DNA from: Voacanga thouarsii
Lineage: Eukaryota > Streptophyta > Magnoliopsida > Gentianales > Apocynaceae
Reading direction: 5' to 3'
NCBI GenBank assembly: GCA_026120185.1
Contig: JANUWF010003367.1
Coordinates: 2,268,001-2,332,000, forward strand
Length of the DNA stretch: 64,000 nucleotides
Positions 34,920 to 46,265 of this stretch are shown here, piece after piece. Position 1 is the stretch's first letter. Every line of letters begins with the position of its first letter. A program made the position numbers and the translations under genes. The notes beneath the pieces were generated by a model. It saw nothing but the letters and a program-made list of their open reading frames with translations, did not search any database and was not told the origin of the DNA.

Positions 34920-36720
34920 ACTCTTAGAAAAACTGACATAGCTTCTTGGGAAGATTAATAGTTTTCTAAGCTAAGTATATTAATCACTACAAATTAATTT
35001 TCCTTTTAGATAATGATTTAGAAGATAACTTTATCGTGGGATAACCGTTTCTTCTCATTTTCTATGGACATTTCTCGCACTGTAACCTCCAACGTGGGCT
35101 GGCCGATCATATAACGTGTCTCGGGTTGTTAATTACATCTATCCATTAGTTCTAGATCCTTGTGGTATCCCCATTTTATACGGATTCACTCTCAGGGTGA
35201 CACGAGGAGACCCACGATCTCTAATGAGGATCGTGATGGAAGCCGTAGGGCCGTTGGAACCCCTATCTCACACAGTATTTTAAAATAAAGATTTTTCTTG
35301 AAAAATATATTTTGAAAATTTCAATTAATTTTTTTTAAAAAAGGGCTAGCCCCGGTGCGCCTAGCGCTCCCGGCCTTGCGGGGGTAAAGGGAGAGAATCG
35401 GTATATACCAGCCTTCCCCTGAAATTTTGCCAAGAGGCTGTTTCCACCGTGGTTTGAACCCGTGACCTTTGGTCACCAAAAGAGCAACTTAACTATTGCG
35501 CCAAGGCCCGCCATCAATTAAGTTTTCTTTTAACTCAAAATAAAATATATAAACCCATAAAAATTTCTATATCAAGGTTTATATCCTTTGATAAATTTTT
35601 TCATGGATTAATTTTATTTAAGTTAATAAACTTAGTAATTTCAAAAATTTTCAATAAATATTTTGAGAGATTTTAATCTCAAGTTTTAATTTGACAAAAA
35701 TAATTTTTCTTGTTAAAATTTAATCAAAATGGTTTTCTATTTTAATTCACAAAAATATCTAAATCTAACATATTTTCTATGTCAAGGATAAAATCCTTTG
35801 AGAAAATATCCAATAATTAATTTTTATTCGAATTAAAATTAACCATTTGATTTAAGAAATATGTTTTTCTTTGTCAAAAATTCCTAAAGACTTTGGCCTT
35901 TGAGAAAACGCACTCATAGGGTACAAAAAGAAATAAGCATGCTAGAAAACTATAAACATTTTCATAATTTTCTATTCTTTTAATCTAAGTGTCCAAATAA
36001 TATGATTAAATACATTAATTAATGGACTTATTTAATCCTAAAATTTTCTTTACTATTATTTTTCATGTAAAATATTTAAAGAATATTAACTATTGCAATA
36101 AAAATAACTTCACCTGGTATGAGACCAAAAATTAATTTTTTTTTAATTCGGGTCAGGTCCAGTGCACCTACCACACCAGATCACGGCCCATGGAAAAATC
36201 CATGGGCTGGATTCGGGCGGGTGGACCTGGCCCGTGCTCGCGCTCTCCTAACTGTGCGGTCAAAATTGTTGACCGTGCAACATTGCAATTTGCAATTGCA
36301 ACTTCCTCACTGATGGCTTCAGCGAGGAAGCCTTCCTCGCGCCTTTCAGTGGCGCGCGGCTTGGAGCCGCAGCTTAATGGCTCCACACATAGCGATGGCA
36401 CGGCTCAGCTCCTTCGGCTTCAACAGTGCCTTCTTCTCCAGAATGCATCTCTGCGTACTAGTTTCGTTTTTTCTTCCACTTTCACTCAAAACTCATCCAA
36501 ATATCCGCCTATGCCCTTAAAAAAACACTAAGCTTACACGATGTCTATGAAAACAATCAAAATACATTGTTCCTATGCTTCCACTCGTGAAGTTTACAGT
36601 AAAACTACCCATACCAAGAAACACGAAGGATCACAGATTTCTATCAAACTAAATATTTTCTTGTTTTAGTTAATCCTAACATGCTTCCTACATTTGCCAA
36701 ATCATGGCTTTGATACCAAT
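34920..36720 (-). other. Copia B leader region
   Basis: About 1.8 kb between the primer-binding site and gag. Apart from the SINE it holds a GC-rich block (36150-36430), with short ORFs on both strands that do not resemble any family, and a CCAG|GTGAAG site at about 36113 on the minus strand. Non-coding as far as can be seen. Confidence 0.5.
35329..35513 (-). mobile_element. tRNA-derived SINE, Au-like
   Basis: Read on the minus strand, the 185-base element has a pol III box A (TGGCGCAATAGTTAAG, plus coordinates 35488-35503) and box B (GGTTCAAACC, 35451-35460). A body with ACAGCCTCTTGG and GGGAAGGCTGGTATA follows, ending GCGCACCGGGGCTAGCCC plus T/A tract, closely resembling the Au SINE family of flowering plants. 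The flanking 8-mer TCAATTAA occurs at 35321-35328 and 35514-35521, a perfect target duplication. It sits in the untranslated leader of Copia B. Not a tRNA gene: the 3' half does not fold as tRNA and there is a tail. Confidence 0.9.
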
Positions 36721-38571
36721 TGTAGGCTTAAAATGGCAAAAATATCAAAATGAATGCATGGTAGGAAAACGAAAAATTTACCTCTGTGATTGAATAACCC
36801 TTTTCGCACTAGTATAGATGTTTGTACAAGGACACTTGAGGCTATTGGATCACGTCCTTGCAAATGTCTACTGCGTCTCATTCACACGAAGCCTTTGATC
36901 TTCTGAAATAGTGCCCATAGCACAGCTGATAAAGGCTTAAAAAAGTGGGTTTGCAATACATTTTTCTTCTCTGTGAAAATTTTCACAGCCCGTCGTTTTT
37001 GTGAATTGGGTCATATGGTTTTCTCTATGATTGCCCAATGAAATAATGAAACCATTATAGCTTCATTTCCTATTTCATTTCCACACCCTGAGAGAGTAAT
37101 CCGTTCGCGTGCAAACAGAAAGCTTCTATGCTTTCTGTTATCTTATATGCGAAACAACACGAGTTCTATCCCGTGTTATTTATTTTATTTTATTTATTTA
37201 TTTAATATTATTTAATATTTATTTTACCCTTGATTTTATTCATTTGGCTAGATAAAATTATTTATTTTTGGGCTTGAACATCCATAAATAATAAATCTCA
37301 ATTATTTATTTTTTGAGCTATATTAAACAGCTCAATAAATAATTAACAAGCCCAAATAGACCAATATAAAATTTTATACCTTTTATCTAGTTTATATCCA
37401 GATTAATTTTTTAATTATTCAATCTGGACCTTGGGCCCTAAATAATTAATTAACCAATTAAATTAGATAATATAAATACTCTCTCTCGGACCTTTTATTT
37501 TATTCTAGTCCAATAATAAATTAGACTAATAACATAAATCCATAAATATCAAGACCAATTTCTTAACCCAAATCTTTCATGACTTAAGGGCCATTTCGGA
37601 GACCAAAAGGCACATCGCCTTGGCTACTAAAATGACCAAAATACCCCTACTATATAAATAGTTATATTTTGTATTTTAAATATTTTCTAATATCACCATA
37701 AGGAAATATTGATCCCAAGAACAATGCTACGTTAACAAAGTCTTCGACCTGTAGGTGTAATGACTAAAATACCCCTCTACGCATCGACGTGCATTTAGAG
37801 AGGGAAAGTGTATTAACACCTCTCTAAAAGACATCTACCATCTTTAAACCTCTAGCCTAATGATCCATGACTCCTGAAATGTTTTCACTTTTCAAAGGAG
37901 TTACCCTAAAGTAAACATTCAAGTCATGTTCCCTAGGGCCATGGATAATTAGATTATTTGAACAGTTACAAGGGGCGATATAGCTTAAAAGCTATCTTGT
38001 ATAAGTTTGTCTTAACTAACTAGTCATACATATCCAACATACAAGTATATCGGCTCTACGAAAGAACTTCAACTACAGTATATCAAAGTATATGCTTCTA
38101 GTTTCGTCAAACCACCAACTCATACTTAAGCGATAGAGTATTAGTTCACGCTGTAGCAGTAAGAGTCTGGGTTTCTTTTAAATAATACTTGTAGAAACCA
38201 CTATTATAGGTCATGTTCTACGTATTTGAAATACGCTCATGCTATGAAGTGAGTGGACTACTCATTGGCTAAAGGTAAGCCATTTCCCATTTAGAATTCA
38301 TAACACAATAACCTATATACGATGGGATTCCCATTCTCATCAATCAGTTAAGAGCAAATATTTATGTGCTAAGTAACTCGTGATCCATACCTTACTGTGA
38401 AAGACCACTATTCACATGGATCACTTATTTAAACACAATGGGTCTTTTCCAAATAAAAATCGTACACAAATAAAATGTAAATTCACAAATAAATTTTGAG
38501 AATAAATTCTTTTATCAATAACTTCGATAATTACATTAGATAAACTAGTCTAGAGGGCATATATTCCAACA
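36721..38571 (-). repeat. Copia B 5' LTR
   Basis: 1851 bases, with TG...CA ends on the plus strand (TGTAGGCTT at 36721, ATTCCAACA at 38571). The primer-binding site follows on the minus strand at about 36707-36719 (TGGTATCAAAGCC). Confidence 0.95.
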
Positions 38572-38576
38572 GTTCA

Positions 38577-39700
38577 TGTTTAGTTAGGGAGAGTTATGAG
38601 TTTACTTTCAAATATAATAAGTAGTAATTATGCATTATAATACTTTTATTGGTAAAGGATATTTGTCAGATGGTTTATTTAAATTAAGAATTAAACCATT
38701 TACTTTTGATTTGAATAAAGCCTCTTCTGTTGAGAACTCTATTTATCATATGGTGCGTACTGTTGGATTCACTGATATTTGGCATAGTAGACTTGGACAT
38801 TTAAATTTAGATTCTATTAAAAGAATGATGAATTTAGATTTGATTCCTAAACATGCTATTGATAAGAAAAATAAATTTCAAGTAAGTGTGGAAGCTAAAA
38901 CAATCAGAAAACCCTATCAATCAATTGAAAGGGCCTTAGAAATACTTACTTTAGTTCATATAGACATATATGAGTTCAATGGTTTGTTGACTAGGGATCA
39001 TAAGAAGAATTTCATTATTTTTATTGATGATTGTAGTAGATATTGTCACGTTTATATACTTAAACATAAAGACGAAGTATTTGAAAAATTTCTCCTATTT
39101 AAAAATGAAGTTGAAACTCAAATTGGTAAGAAATTTAAAAGGTTAAAATCTGATAGAGGTGGAGAGTTTGCGTCTAATCCATTTGTTAAATATTATCAAA
39201 GTAATGAGATAATTCATGAGGAGACACCCCATTATTCTACCCAATCAAATGGGATTGTTGAATGAAAAAATAGAACTTTTAAAGATATAGTTAACAAGCT
39301 GCTTTTAAATTCTGGATTGCCAAAGTATATGTGGGATGATGCTTTGAATACGGCTTGCCTAAATAGAGTCCTTCACAAATATAAAGAGGTAACTCCATTT
39401 GAAGTCTAGAAAGATAGAAAACCTAACTTAAAATACTTACGTGTGTGGAGTTGTCATGTAAAAGTTCTAATCCCTGAACACGAGAGGAAAAAGTTAGGAC
39501 AAAAAACTATTGCTGCCATCTTTATTGGTTATGTGGAAATAAACTATGCTATGAGGTTTTTAGAAGTTAAGTCTAAAATACCTGACATAAATGTTGAAAC
39601 AATTATTTAATACCGTGATGCTACATTCTTTGAGAATGTGTTTCCCATGAAAATTGGTCTGCCTTAAGATGTTTCTACTTTAGATTTAACGTTAGCATCT
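38577..39700 (+). pseudogene. Copia A integrase
   Basis: GAG-pre-integrase appears as IWHSRLGHLNLDSIKRMM. The integrase core follows with the catalytic residues visible: Asp in LVHIDIYEFNG, Asp in KSDRGGEF and Glu in SNGIVE. The Glu is followed by TGA in place of Arg (CGA). Another stop (TAG) replaces Trp in FEV*KDRKP near 39408. The domain continues through SCHVKVLIPEHERKKLG and FIGYVE to about 39660. Sequence 5' of 38577 is joined across Copia B to the gag part. Confidence 0.85.
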
Positions 39701-39718
39701 GATTCCATTCCTGATCAA

Positions 39719-40235
39719 GTGGAAAGGTTAAAAGATGTTGGGGCAGGTCTAAGTAATTCCAATACTCAAACTAAGAAATTGGAAGAACCTAGAGGAAGTA
39801 AGAGAGCTAAGGTAGTTAAGGACTTTGGAAGTGACTTTGTCACTTACAATGTTGAGAACGAACCTTTAACCTTTCAAAAAGCCATGGCTTCTTTAGAAGT
39901 AGAGCATTAGAAAAGAGCTGTCAAAAGCGAGATAGATTCTATTATCTCTAATAGAACATGGGAATTGGTTAATCTCCCTTTTGGGTGTACTATAATTGGA
40001 TGCAAATGAATTTTTAAGAAGAAATGTAAACCAAATGGAATTATAGATAAATATAAAGTCAAATTAATTGCCAAAGAGTTCAAACAAAAAGTGAAAATAG
40101 ACTATTTTGATACCTACTCTCTTATTACTCATTTGACTACAAACCGAATGCTTGTTGCAGCATCCATATGTAGTTTTACTATTCACCAAATGGATGTGAA
40201 GACAGTTTTTTTTTCATTGTGATCTTGAAGAAGAT

Positions 40236-40287
<52 letters not shown>

Positions 40288-41059
40288 TTATTTATATAGA
40301 TCAACCTGAGGGATTTGTAGCCAAGGAAAATGAATGGAAAGTTTGTAAATTTGTTAAATCTCTAAATGGTCTAAAATAAGCACCCAAACAATTGCATGAA
40401 AAGTTTGATAAAACTGTTTAATCATTTTGCATCATCATAAATGAGAATGACAAGTGTGTCTTCTACAAGGTTAAAGGTAATGTATGTATGTACTATGTTT
40501 ATATGTGGATGATATTTTGCTATTTGGCTCAAACATTGAGATAATTAATAAAACCAAATCATTCTTGAAAAGTAAGTTTGAAATGAAGGTTATGAGAGTT
40601 GCAAAAATGATTTTTGGTCTGAAGTTGATTCATACAACTAAGGGGACAACTATTTCTCAGTCACACAATGTTAAGAGTGTTCTTAAGAAATATGGTTATC
40701 AGAATTGTAGAATTGTTAAAACTTTAAGTAACCCTTCTGTAGCTTTGTTCAAGAATGAGAGTGGTGTCCCAGTATCTTAATTAAAATATTCTCAAATTAT
40801 TGGTAGCTTGCAATATTTTGCAAATGGCTCCAAACCACGTATTTCATTTTCTGTGTCTAAACTGGCTAGGTATACAAGTTGTCCAAATCAGACTTATCAT
40901 TGGGAGGCCTTGGATAGAGTACTAAGCTACTTAAAGGGAACTATTTCCCTTAGGCTGCATTATGGGAATTCCCTGTCGTCCTCGAAGAATACAGTGATGC
41001 AAGTTGGATTGTTAAGAACTCTAGTAGTAATGGTTGCACTGGATATGTTTTTACTTTAG
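39719..41059 (+). pseudogene. Copia A reverse transcriptase
   Basis: RT begins at about 39870 (LTFQKAMAS) and continues through NRTWELVNLP, IFKKKCKPNG and HQMDVKTVFF, then is interrupted by a (CA)n(TA)n expansion at 40238-40290 between EEDIY and DQPEGFV. It resumes with DQPEGFV, and the active site YVDD is intact in LYVDDILLFG (about 40499-40530). Stops stand at Trp (CK*IFKKK, 40007) and Gln (GLK*APKQ, 40378) positions, with frameshifts around the microsatellite. It ends with ISFSVSKLARY and VLSYLKGT, which lead into RNase H. Confidence 0.85.
40236..40290. repeat. (CA)n(TA)n microsatellite inside RT
   Basis: ATAC/CA repeats followed by TA repeats, about 55 bases, occupying the position between the EEDIY and DQPEGFV codons of Copia A reverse transcriptase. 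The expansion is not present in the corresponding RT positions of Copia B or the Copia at 58.4 kb. Confidence 0.9.
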
Positions 41060-41450
41060 GTGGCGGAGTAGTGGCCTGGAAGTCTTGCAAACAGACATTG
41101 ATAACTCGGTCAACCTTCTTGCCTGAGTTATGTGCCTTAGATACTATTGGAATGGAAGCTGAATAGCTGTATGGAATATTGTCCTTTTTGTCAATGATAA
41201 GCAAGCTCATTGCTACTATATCTGTGTATTGTGATAGTCAAATTACAATCGCAAAGATAAATAGTACCAAGTATAATCAAAAGACCAAAGCATATCAAAG
41301 TTAGACTTAAGTCTATAAGAGAATTAGTGTCTAAGAGGGGTGGTGTCTGTTGATTTTGTTAGATTCAAAGATAATATTACAAACCCCCTAACTAAGAGAT
41401 TAGAAACATCTTTATTCTTTAAATCTAGGCTGGGAATGAGACTAATAACC
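41060..41450 (+). pseudogene. Copia A RNase H
   Basis: The fragments VVAWKSCKQTLI, STFLPELCALD and ISVYCDSQITIAKI match the copia RNase H domain, with the E and D of the active site in ELCALD and YCDS. Frames are broken by several stops, including TAG in place of Trp after GMEAE. Confidence 0.7.
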
Positions 41451-41971
41451 CATCAATGATTCACTTACAGTAGCAAGTGGAGATCCTACAAGGCAGTTCA
41501 ATGTGGTATAAACAAGCTGTCTGGGTGAATCGAACACTTATTTTGATACATTTGTATCTAGGTCCTTTCCATAAAAGCCTAAAGATGCATTTACTGCAAG
41601 TTAAGCACAAGTTTTAATTCTGAATGGGATCAAGTCTTTTAGACAGGATGCTAACAGTACATTATTAGAGATCGCCAACTATGGGAGCAGTGTTATGTGA
41701 CCGCAATTAAAGAAAATTTGATTTTCTCTAAATACACTCATGAGATAGGGTTAGGACATATGGCCATAACATGTCAATCCTAAATATTGTCTTCATAGCC
41801 AATAGTCTGTTGTTACATGTAGACACCGTCATACTCAAGGTTCAGATTCAAAGTTTAAGTCCATCTGTTCCTATGGGGGTATAAGTTGGATAACTTAAGT
41901 AGTGGTTCAAACCGAATTGTACCATTATCGAAAGTAAATTATGTCAATCCTTAATAGTCTTTAACTATAGA

Positions 41972-43161
41972 TTTGTGGGAGATTGTTGTGACAACTTTGG
42001 GAGTTCATATTTTTGAACTTATGATTAGTTAGCCTAAAACAATTTGTGAAAATTGTTCTTGACATATTAGAAATTGTCTTTAAATATGGTAGAAGTCATT
42101 TTATTGGTAGGAATTCATAATTAAAGGACATTAAAGTTTGGTGTTTAATCATTTATAAGCACATGTTATACATGAATTCCACATGAAAAAAGTTGAGAAT
42201 TGTTGGAGCTTTTATATGTTAGAAGGATTTCCATTGACTTGAAACAAAACCAAAGATAGTAGTCTACACTACCACACACGTGTGCACTGCCCACTTGGCC
42301 TAGCTCGGACTTGGCAATATTTCACGCTCCTCTTCTTTTATTGTTGTCCCAATTAATTCTAACTTGTACATGAAATCCAAACCAGAGAAGAAAACAATTA
42401 ACTGATTGGATTAGATCTCTTAGTCTAGATCAGTTTCAGATTTTTTCTAGGCCTATGTATTTTATTATTTCCACAGACAATAAAATATAGAACGAACTCT
42501 CTATTTTTCGAAGCACTCTCTCTCTTACTATTCTATATTTTTTACTTCATTGAGACCAATGAATTAAGGAGGCTTTCGAGATAATCGTTGTTAGTTTGCG
42601 TCAACGGCTATCTAAGACTGTCTTATCATGCAAGAAGAGTCATTTTACCCATCGCATCGGTAATTTTTCTAGGGCTATGTATTTTATTGTTCCAACAGAC
42701 AATAAAATATAGAATGACCTCTCTATTTTTTGGAGCACCCTTACTGTTCCATATTTTTTACTTCGTTGAGACTGGTAAACTAAGGAGGTTTTCGAGGTAA
42801 TCGCAATTGGTGTGCATCAACGGCTATCTGAGGTCGTCTTATCCTATAAGAAGAGTCATTGTCCCCATTGCACCGGTAAGTGAGGCGAATAATTTCTTGA
42901 ATGCAAACCAGTATTGAACTGGTGATTCGGTCTGTGCGTTATAAAGAGATAAGTATTTTGGTTTACGCTTCAAGTCCGTTTACTGACTTGTTCCTTTTCT
43001 ATTATGTTCTGGCTGGTTGCTTTGTATTTAGACTATTTGGCCTTCCCAGCTTTACTGATAATTGATAATTGTATTTGTTAGAGTCCTGATCGAATATAAG
43101 CGGTGTTTATTCAATTACGTTGAGTTACCTGTCTGTGATCTTTGTTACTGTTTTTCTAACA
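41972..43161 (+). repeat. Copia A polypurine tract and 3' LTR
   Basis: A polypurine tract (TGTGGGAGAT) ends at 41983 and the LTR runs 41984-43161, starting TGTTGTGACAAC and ending CTAACA. An internal tandem duplication with a period of about 222 bases is present: CTAGGCCTATGTATTTTATT at 42447 and CTAGGGCTATGTATTTTATT at 42669, each followed by the CAATAAAATATAGAA..CTCTCTATTTTT block and the CAACGGCTATCT block. Confidence 0.85.
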
Positions 43162-43734
43162 GTCTGAGCCAAATGCATCTACCATCTTTTTTTAGCCTAA
43201 TGATAATCTATAGCTCAATAGTAAATAATTTAGTAGATGAAGCTTCTATGAGGCATTGGGATTCTTTTTGGTGGTGCGGCTCTTATACAATAAATAACTG
43301 TTTAAATTAATAGTTGGGCGCCTTTATTTTGAGAAAACTATATGCGTATTTTAGCAGACTTAACTTCTCTTGTACTTTTAACAAGACTGGTTTTAGGAAT
43401 TCTGATAAGAAATTGAAAACAACTCTAAAAGAAGCGTTGCTAAGAGCAGTTCTTGATGCAAATTTGCATTCCATCAAGGAAAAGAATTATGTTTTTTGGA
43501 TGCAAGCTTGCTAAAGTAAAGATTCTCACCACCATTTTTTTTTTGGTTGTCAGAGACTTGATATTGAATATCTAGATTAATTTATAGGATGTCATGTTGT
43601 TATTCTTCTTTTCAAATGACAAGTTTTAATTGTCAAGACTTGTGATACAAGGGAGTTTCCTATGTAGAAGATCGGTTGCCAGATATAGGTAGCAAACAAA
43701 CTCTCTTGTCTCGGTTCCCAAATACGCTTGATAA

Positions 43735-43766
<32 letters not shown>

Positions 43767-44722
43767 ACTCTCACTCTTCTGGGAAATAGTAGGTGAAAAT
43801 GGTAACTATAGTAATGAAGTGCTTAAAATTCTTGGACGTATCTCGCTATCGACAATTAAGATGCTAATGCCTCTTTTGCTTAGGAATTATAATGATGGAA
43901 TACGTAAAAGGTTCTTATCAATTTAACTTTTTTTTCCTTTTCTTAACACTCGTTCCATTTAGGGCTATTTTCCTCTTATCTTTTTTTTCCCCCTTTCTTA
44001 CTATCATATCAGATACATAGATTGGAGATACTTAGCTGACGAAAATCGACACTTGTCGGTAGCATCTGGAGATTTTTACAAATGGCTTACGGGAAAGGAT
44101 TACCTCACATGGTGTTTATCATAATCTGGCTATATGAAGTAACATTATAGAATCATTTTTTGTATTTTCATATGCTAATTGTTGATATTGCTAACCAAAG
44201 TAACTGTCACATGTATAATTAGAGTCAAATTACTCATGCTTTCATATAATTTTATTTTTTATGTACATATAAATAAACCCTTGCATTATGCATATAGATC
44301 TTGTCTCCTCTCTCTTTCATTCTTTTAAAAAAATAAAAAAATAAATGAACCTTGTGTACATTCTTTCATTGCCCATTTTTTAATAAGCAAATTGTTGCGA
44401 ACTTTGTTTGTTTCATTTCATTCATCTTCATGCTCACAATCACATAATTATTCTATAATCTAAAAATATTGACATTCTCAATTAGATTACATTCTCAATA
44501 CAAAAAAAAAAAAAAAGAAAGAAGAGAGATGATTTAAAATTATATTGACACAAACAAGTACCAAAATGATTAATTAACGATAAATTAGAGAATTTCGTAG
44601 ATATATGGTAATTAACAGTAATTTGATGTATGAATATTAAATAGTTTGAATACTTTGAAGTTACTTTTCTCAAAAGTGAAAAATGGTCCTAAATAAATAG
44701 GATATCACCTGAGCAACTTTAG

Positions 44723-44725
<3 letters not shown>
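43162..44725. other. No gene seen; (GT)n and a segment shared with 10.3 kb
   Basis: A (GT)n microsatellite lies at 43742-43767. The stretch 43906-44080 resembles 10306-10510. The ORF at 43314-43514 (ends KEKNYVFWMQAC) is unrecognised. The rest is AT-rich. Confidence 0.45.

Positions 44726-44810
<85 letters not shown>
44726..44810. repeat. (CT)n(AT)n compound microsatellite at Helitron 5' end
   Basis: About 15 CT units (44726-44755) run directly into about 27 AT units. It coincides with the expected TCTCT..TATATA 5' terminus of a Helitron, so it may be an expanded terminus. Confidence 0.9.
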
Positions 44811-44813
<3 letters not shown>

Positions 44814-45223
44814 CAGCTGCAAAATCTCTCTATTATGACACTTGGCAACACCTGAAGCTATGAAACTAAAGCTGTGAAGGTGACATGTGCCATTGTATTC
44901 CTCACAAGTTATCTACATTCCACAAGTTAGACCCTTCAATTTACTCCAGTGCAATTAAATAGACATCTTAAATATTCATCTATATACATTGCACAAGATA
45001 CATTTCATTCATTTACAGAGGTTTATTAAATCTGTATAGACTCTTAGATTTGCTCTCCAGTTATTATATTCATTGGACAACGATAGGATGCAATGAATCT
45101 ACTGTGTATGTACCTAAAAAAAGGATGTAGAAGACAATGAAGAGCCTCAACAACAATAAATTGGGGTCGGGGGGGATAGGGAGGATGGGGGTGGGAAGGG
45201 TCATCTAAGAGTAGGACTCTTGC

Positions 45224-45444
45224 CTAGTGCATCCAAGGCCAACATTGTGGGGGAAAATGGTAGCTTTATACACGTTATTGTGTCCATGAACAGCATCAAT
45301 CCCATATATGTATGGAATTCCAAGTCTGCTAGAAAGAGCGCCTTTCTGAAGGCTATTCACCAAGTCAATCCAATCTTCGGCAGATGCTTGCATTTTTGGC
45401 ACACTTCCTCCACCACTGAGGACACTTCCAATGGAGTAGATATC
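45224..45444 (-). pseudogene. Captured exon of a GH3 beta-glucosidase/exoglucanase
   Basis: The minus-strand sequence reads [48 protein letters not shown] and [14 protein letters not shown]. This is the N-terminal catalytic domain region of plant glycoside hydrolase family 3 proteins, which hydrolyse cell-wall beta-glucans. The piece is bounded upstream by an acceptor (CACAG|GATATC) and downstream by AG|GCAAGAG, which would fit a GC-type donor, so a whole exon of 221 bases seems to have been taken. The frame inside is open. No other GH3 exons are found nearby. It is in the opposite orientation to the other captured fragments and is probably not a functional gene. Confidence 0.8.
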
Positions 45445-45589
45445 CTGTGACATCTATTGTTTATTTCTTTTGCTTTATATTTTTATGACCTAGCATCTAT
45501 AAGTTAAATCCTGCCTATTCTTACTCATAAGATAAGACTATGAATCCATTGTATTGTTATTCTCAAGGTGTTTGGTATATTCATTTTCT

Positions 45590-45755
45590 ATCACAGGATA
45601 TTGTTGTTGGAGATGCATGTCTACAATGTCGGCATTAGTTGGACATTGAAGTGCCTGTTGGGAATTTGAGCCTGAAGGACTGGATAAATGAATCACGGCC
45701 AACAGCAATATCAGAGGTTATAGATGCTTTCTTGATTCCTTAGAGGATGAGGTAC
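45590..45755 (+). pseudogene. Captured fragment of an LRR receptor-like kinase
   Basis: Plus strand: an ILLLEM-like piece, then VGNLSLKDWINESRP, TAISEVIDAFLIP and a stop, in two frames. This order (LLLET..., then MSLKxWVxxSxPxxxxEVVDxxLL) is found near the end of the kinase domain in EFR/FLS2-type leucine-rich repeat receptor kinases. The fragment is short, frameshifted and ends at TAG before an EDE-like stretch. Assignment is by remembered pattern only. Confidence 0.5.
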
Positions 45756-46265
45756 CTGGGGTTAACTATGTAATTGAATCTTATTTTACTTAAAAAATTT
45801 GAAATTGACCAATTGTGCTAATAATTCAAGTAAAAATTTAGTCAAATAGGGCCTTTTGGTTTTACTCATTCTAGCAGCAATTTTTGGGATTATGTGCCAG
45901 AGTCCACCCGTTCAAGAATGGTGGGGGGTGGTATTCATGTGTTTTTTGCTATGGTTCGTGAGTTTGTTCGCTATAATTGTTGTCTCACTGGAGTCATTGA
46001 ATGTGCTTTTGTCCTTTACTCATTTTGTTCTGTAATGCATGATGTTTATTCTGGTTTTACGCAACCGATCTGCTGTATTTGGTTGTGGTCACATTGAAGT
46101 CCTCTAGGCATCTGCATATTTAGTACAGTGAACCCTTTAGAAGATATATGGAGGTTCCCAGATTGATAGACATCCATATAATTGCAATTATATTGTTTAA
46201 TTTGATAGGCATTGATATTATATGAATTATTGGACTTTCTTGAGTTTCCTTAGTGTTGACCTTCT

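Larger units (their letters stand above)
29042..38571 (-). mobile_element. Copia element B, nested in Copia A
   Basis: A full-length minus-strand Ty1/copia element of 9530 bases. LTRs lie at 36721-38571 (5') and 29042-30923 (3'). It starts TGTTGGAATATATGCC and its 5' LTR ends AAGCCTACA. Next to the 5' LTR is a primer-binding site reading TTGGTATCAAAGCC, complementary to initiator tRNA-Met with one change. Next to the 3' LTR is a polypurine tract reading AAGTGGGAGAT. The target duplication GTTCA is perfect (29037-29041 and 38572-38576), and it splits the Copia A gag-pol frame. Gag, protease, integrase, RT and RNase H are all present but broken. A SINE lies in the leader. The long leader (about 1.8 kb) is unusual. 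Confidence 0.95.
27102..43161 (+). mobile_element. Copia element A, split by nested Copia B
   Basis: A plus-strand Ty1/copia element. Left LTR, gag, zinc knuckle and protease lie at 27102-29036; integrase, reverse transcriptase and RNase H resume at 38577-41450, followed by a polypurine tract and the right LTR. Removing the 9.5-kb Copia B insertion gives an element of about 6.5 kb. The left LTR lacks roughly the first 118 bases of the right LTR, so the outer target duplication cannot be found. Many stops and one large microsatellite make it inactive. Confidence 0.85.

Noticed and set aside
35450..35505. tRNA gene
   Set aside because: Box A and box B are present but the sequence continues into a conserved SINE body with a tail and target duplication; it is a SINE.
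36119..36531. Overlapping ORFs in the GC-rich block of the Copia B leader
   Set aside because: Both strands are open because of high GC; no similarity to gag or envelope proteins; treated as leader sequence.
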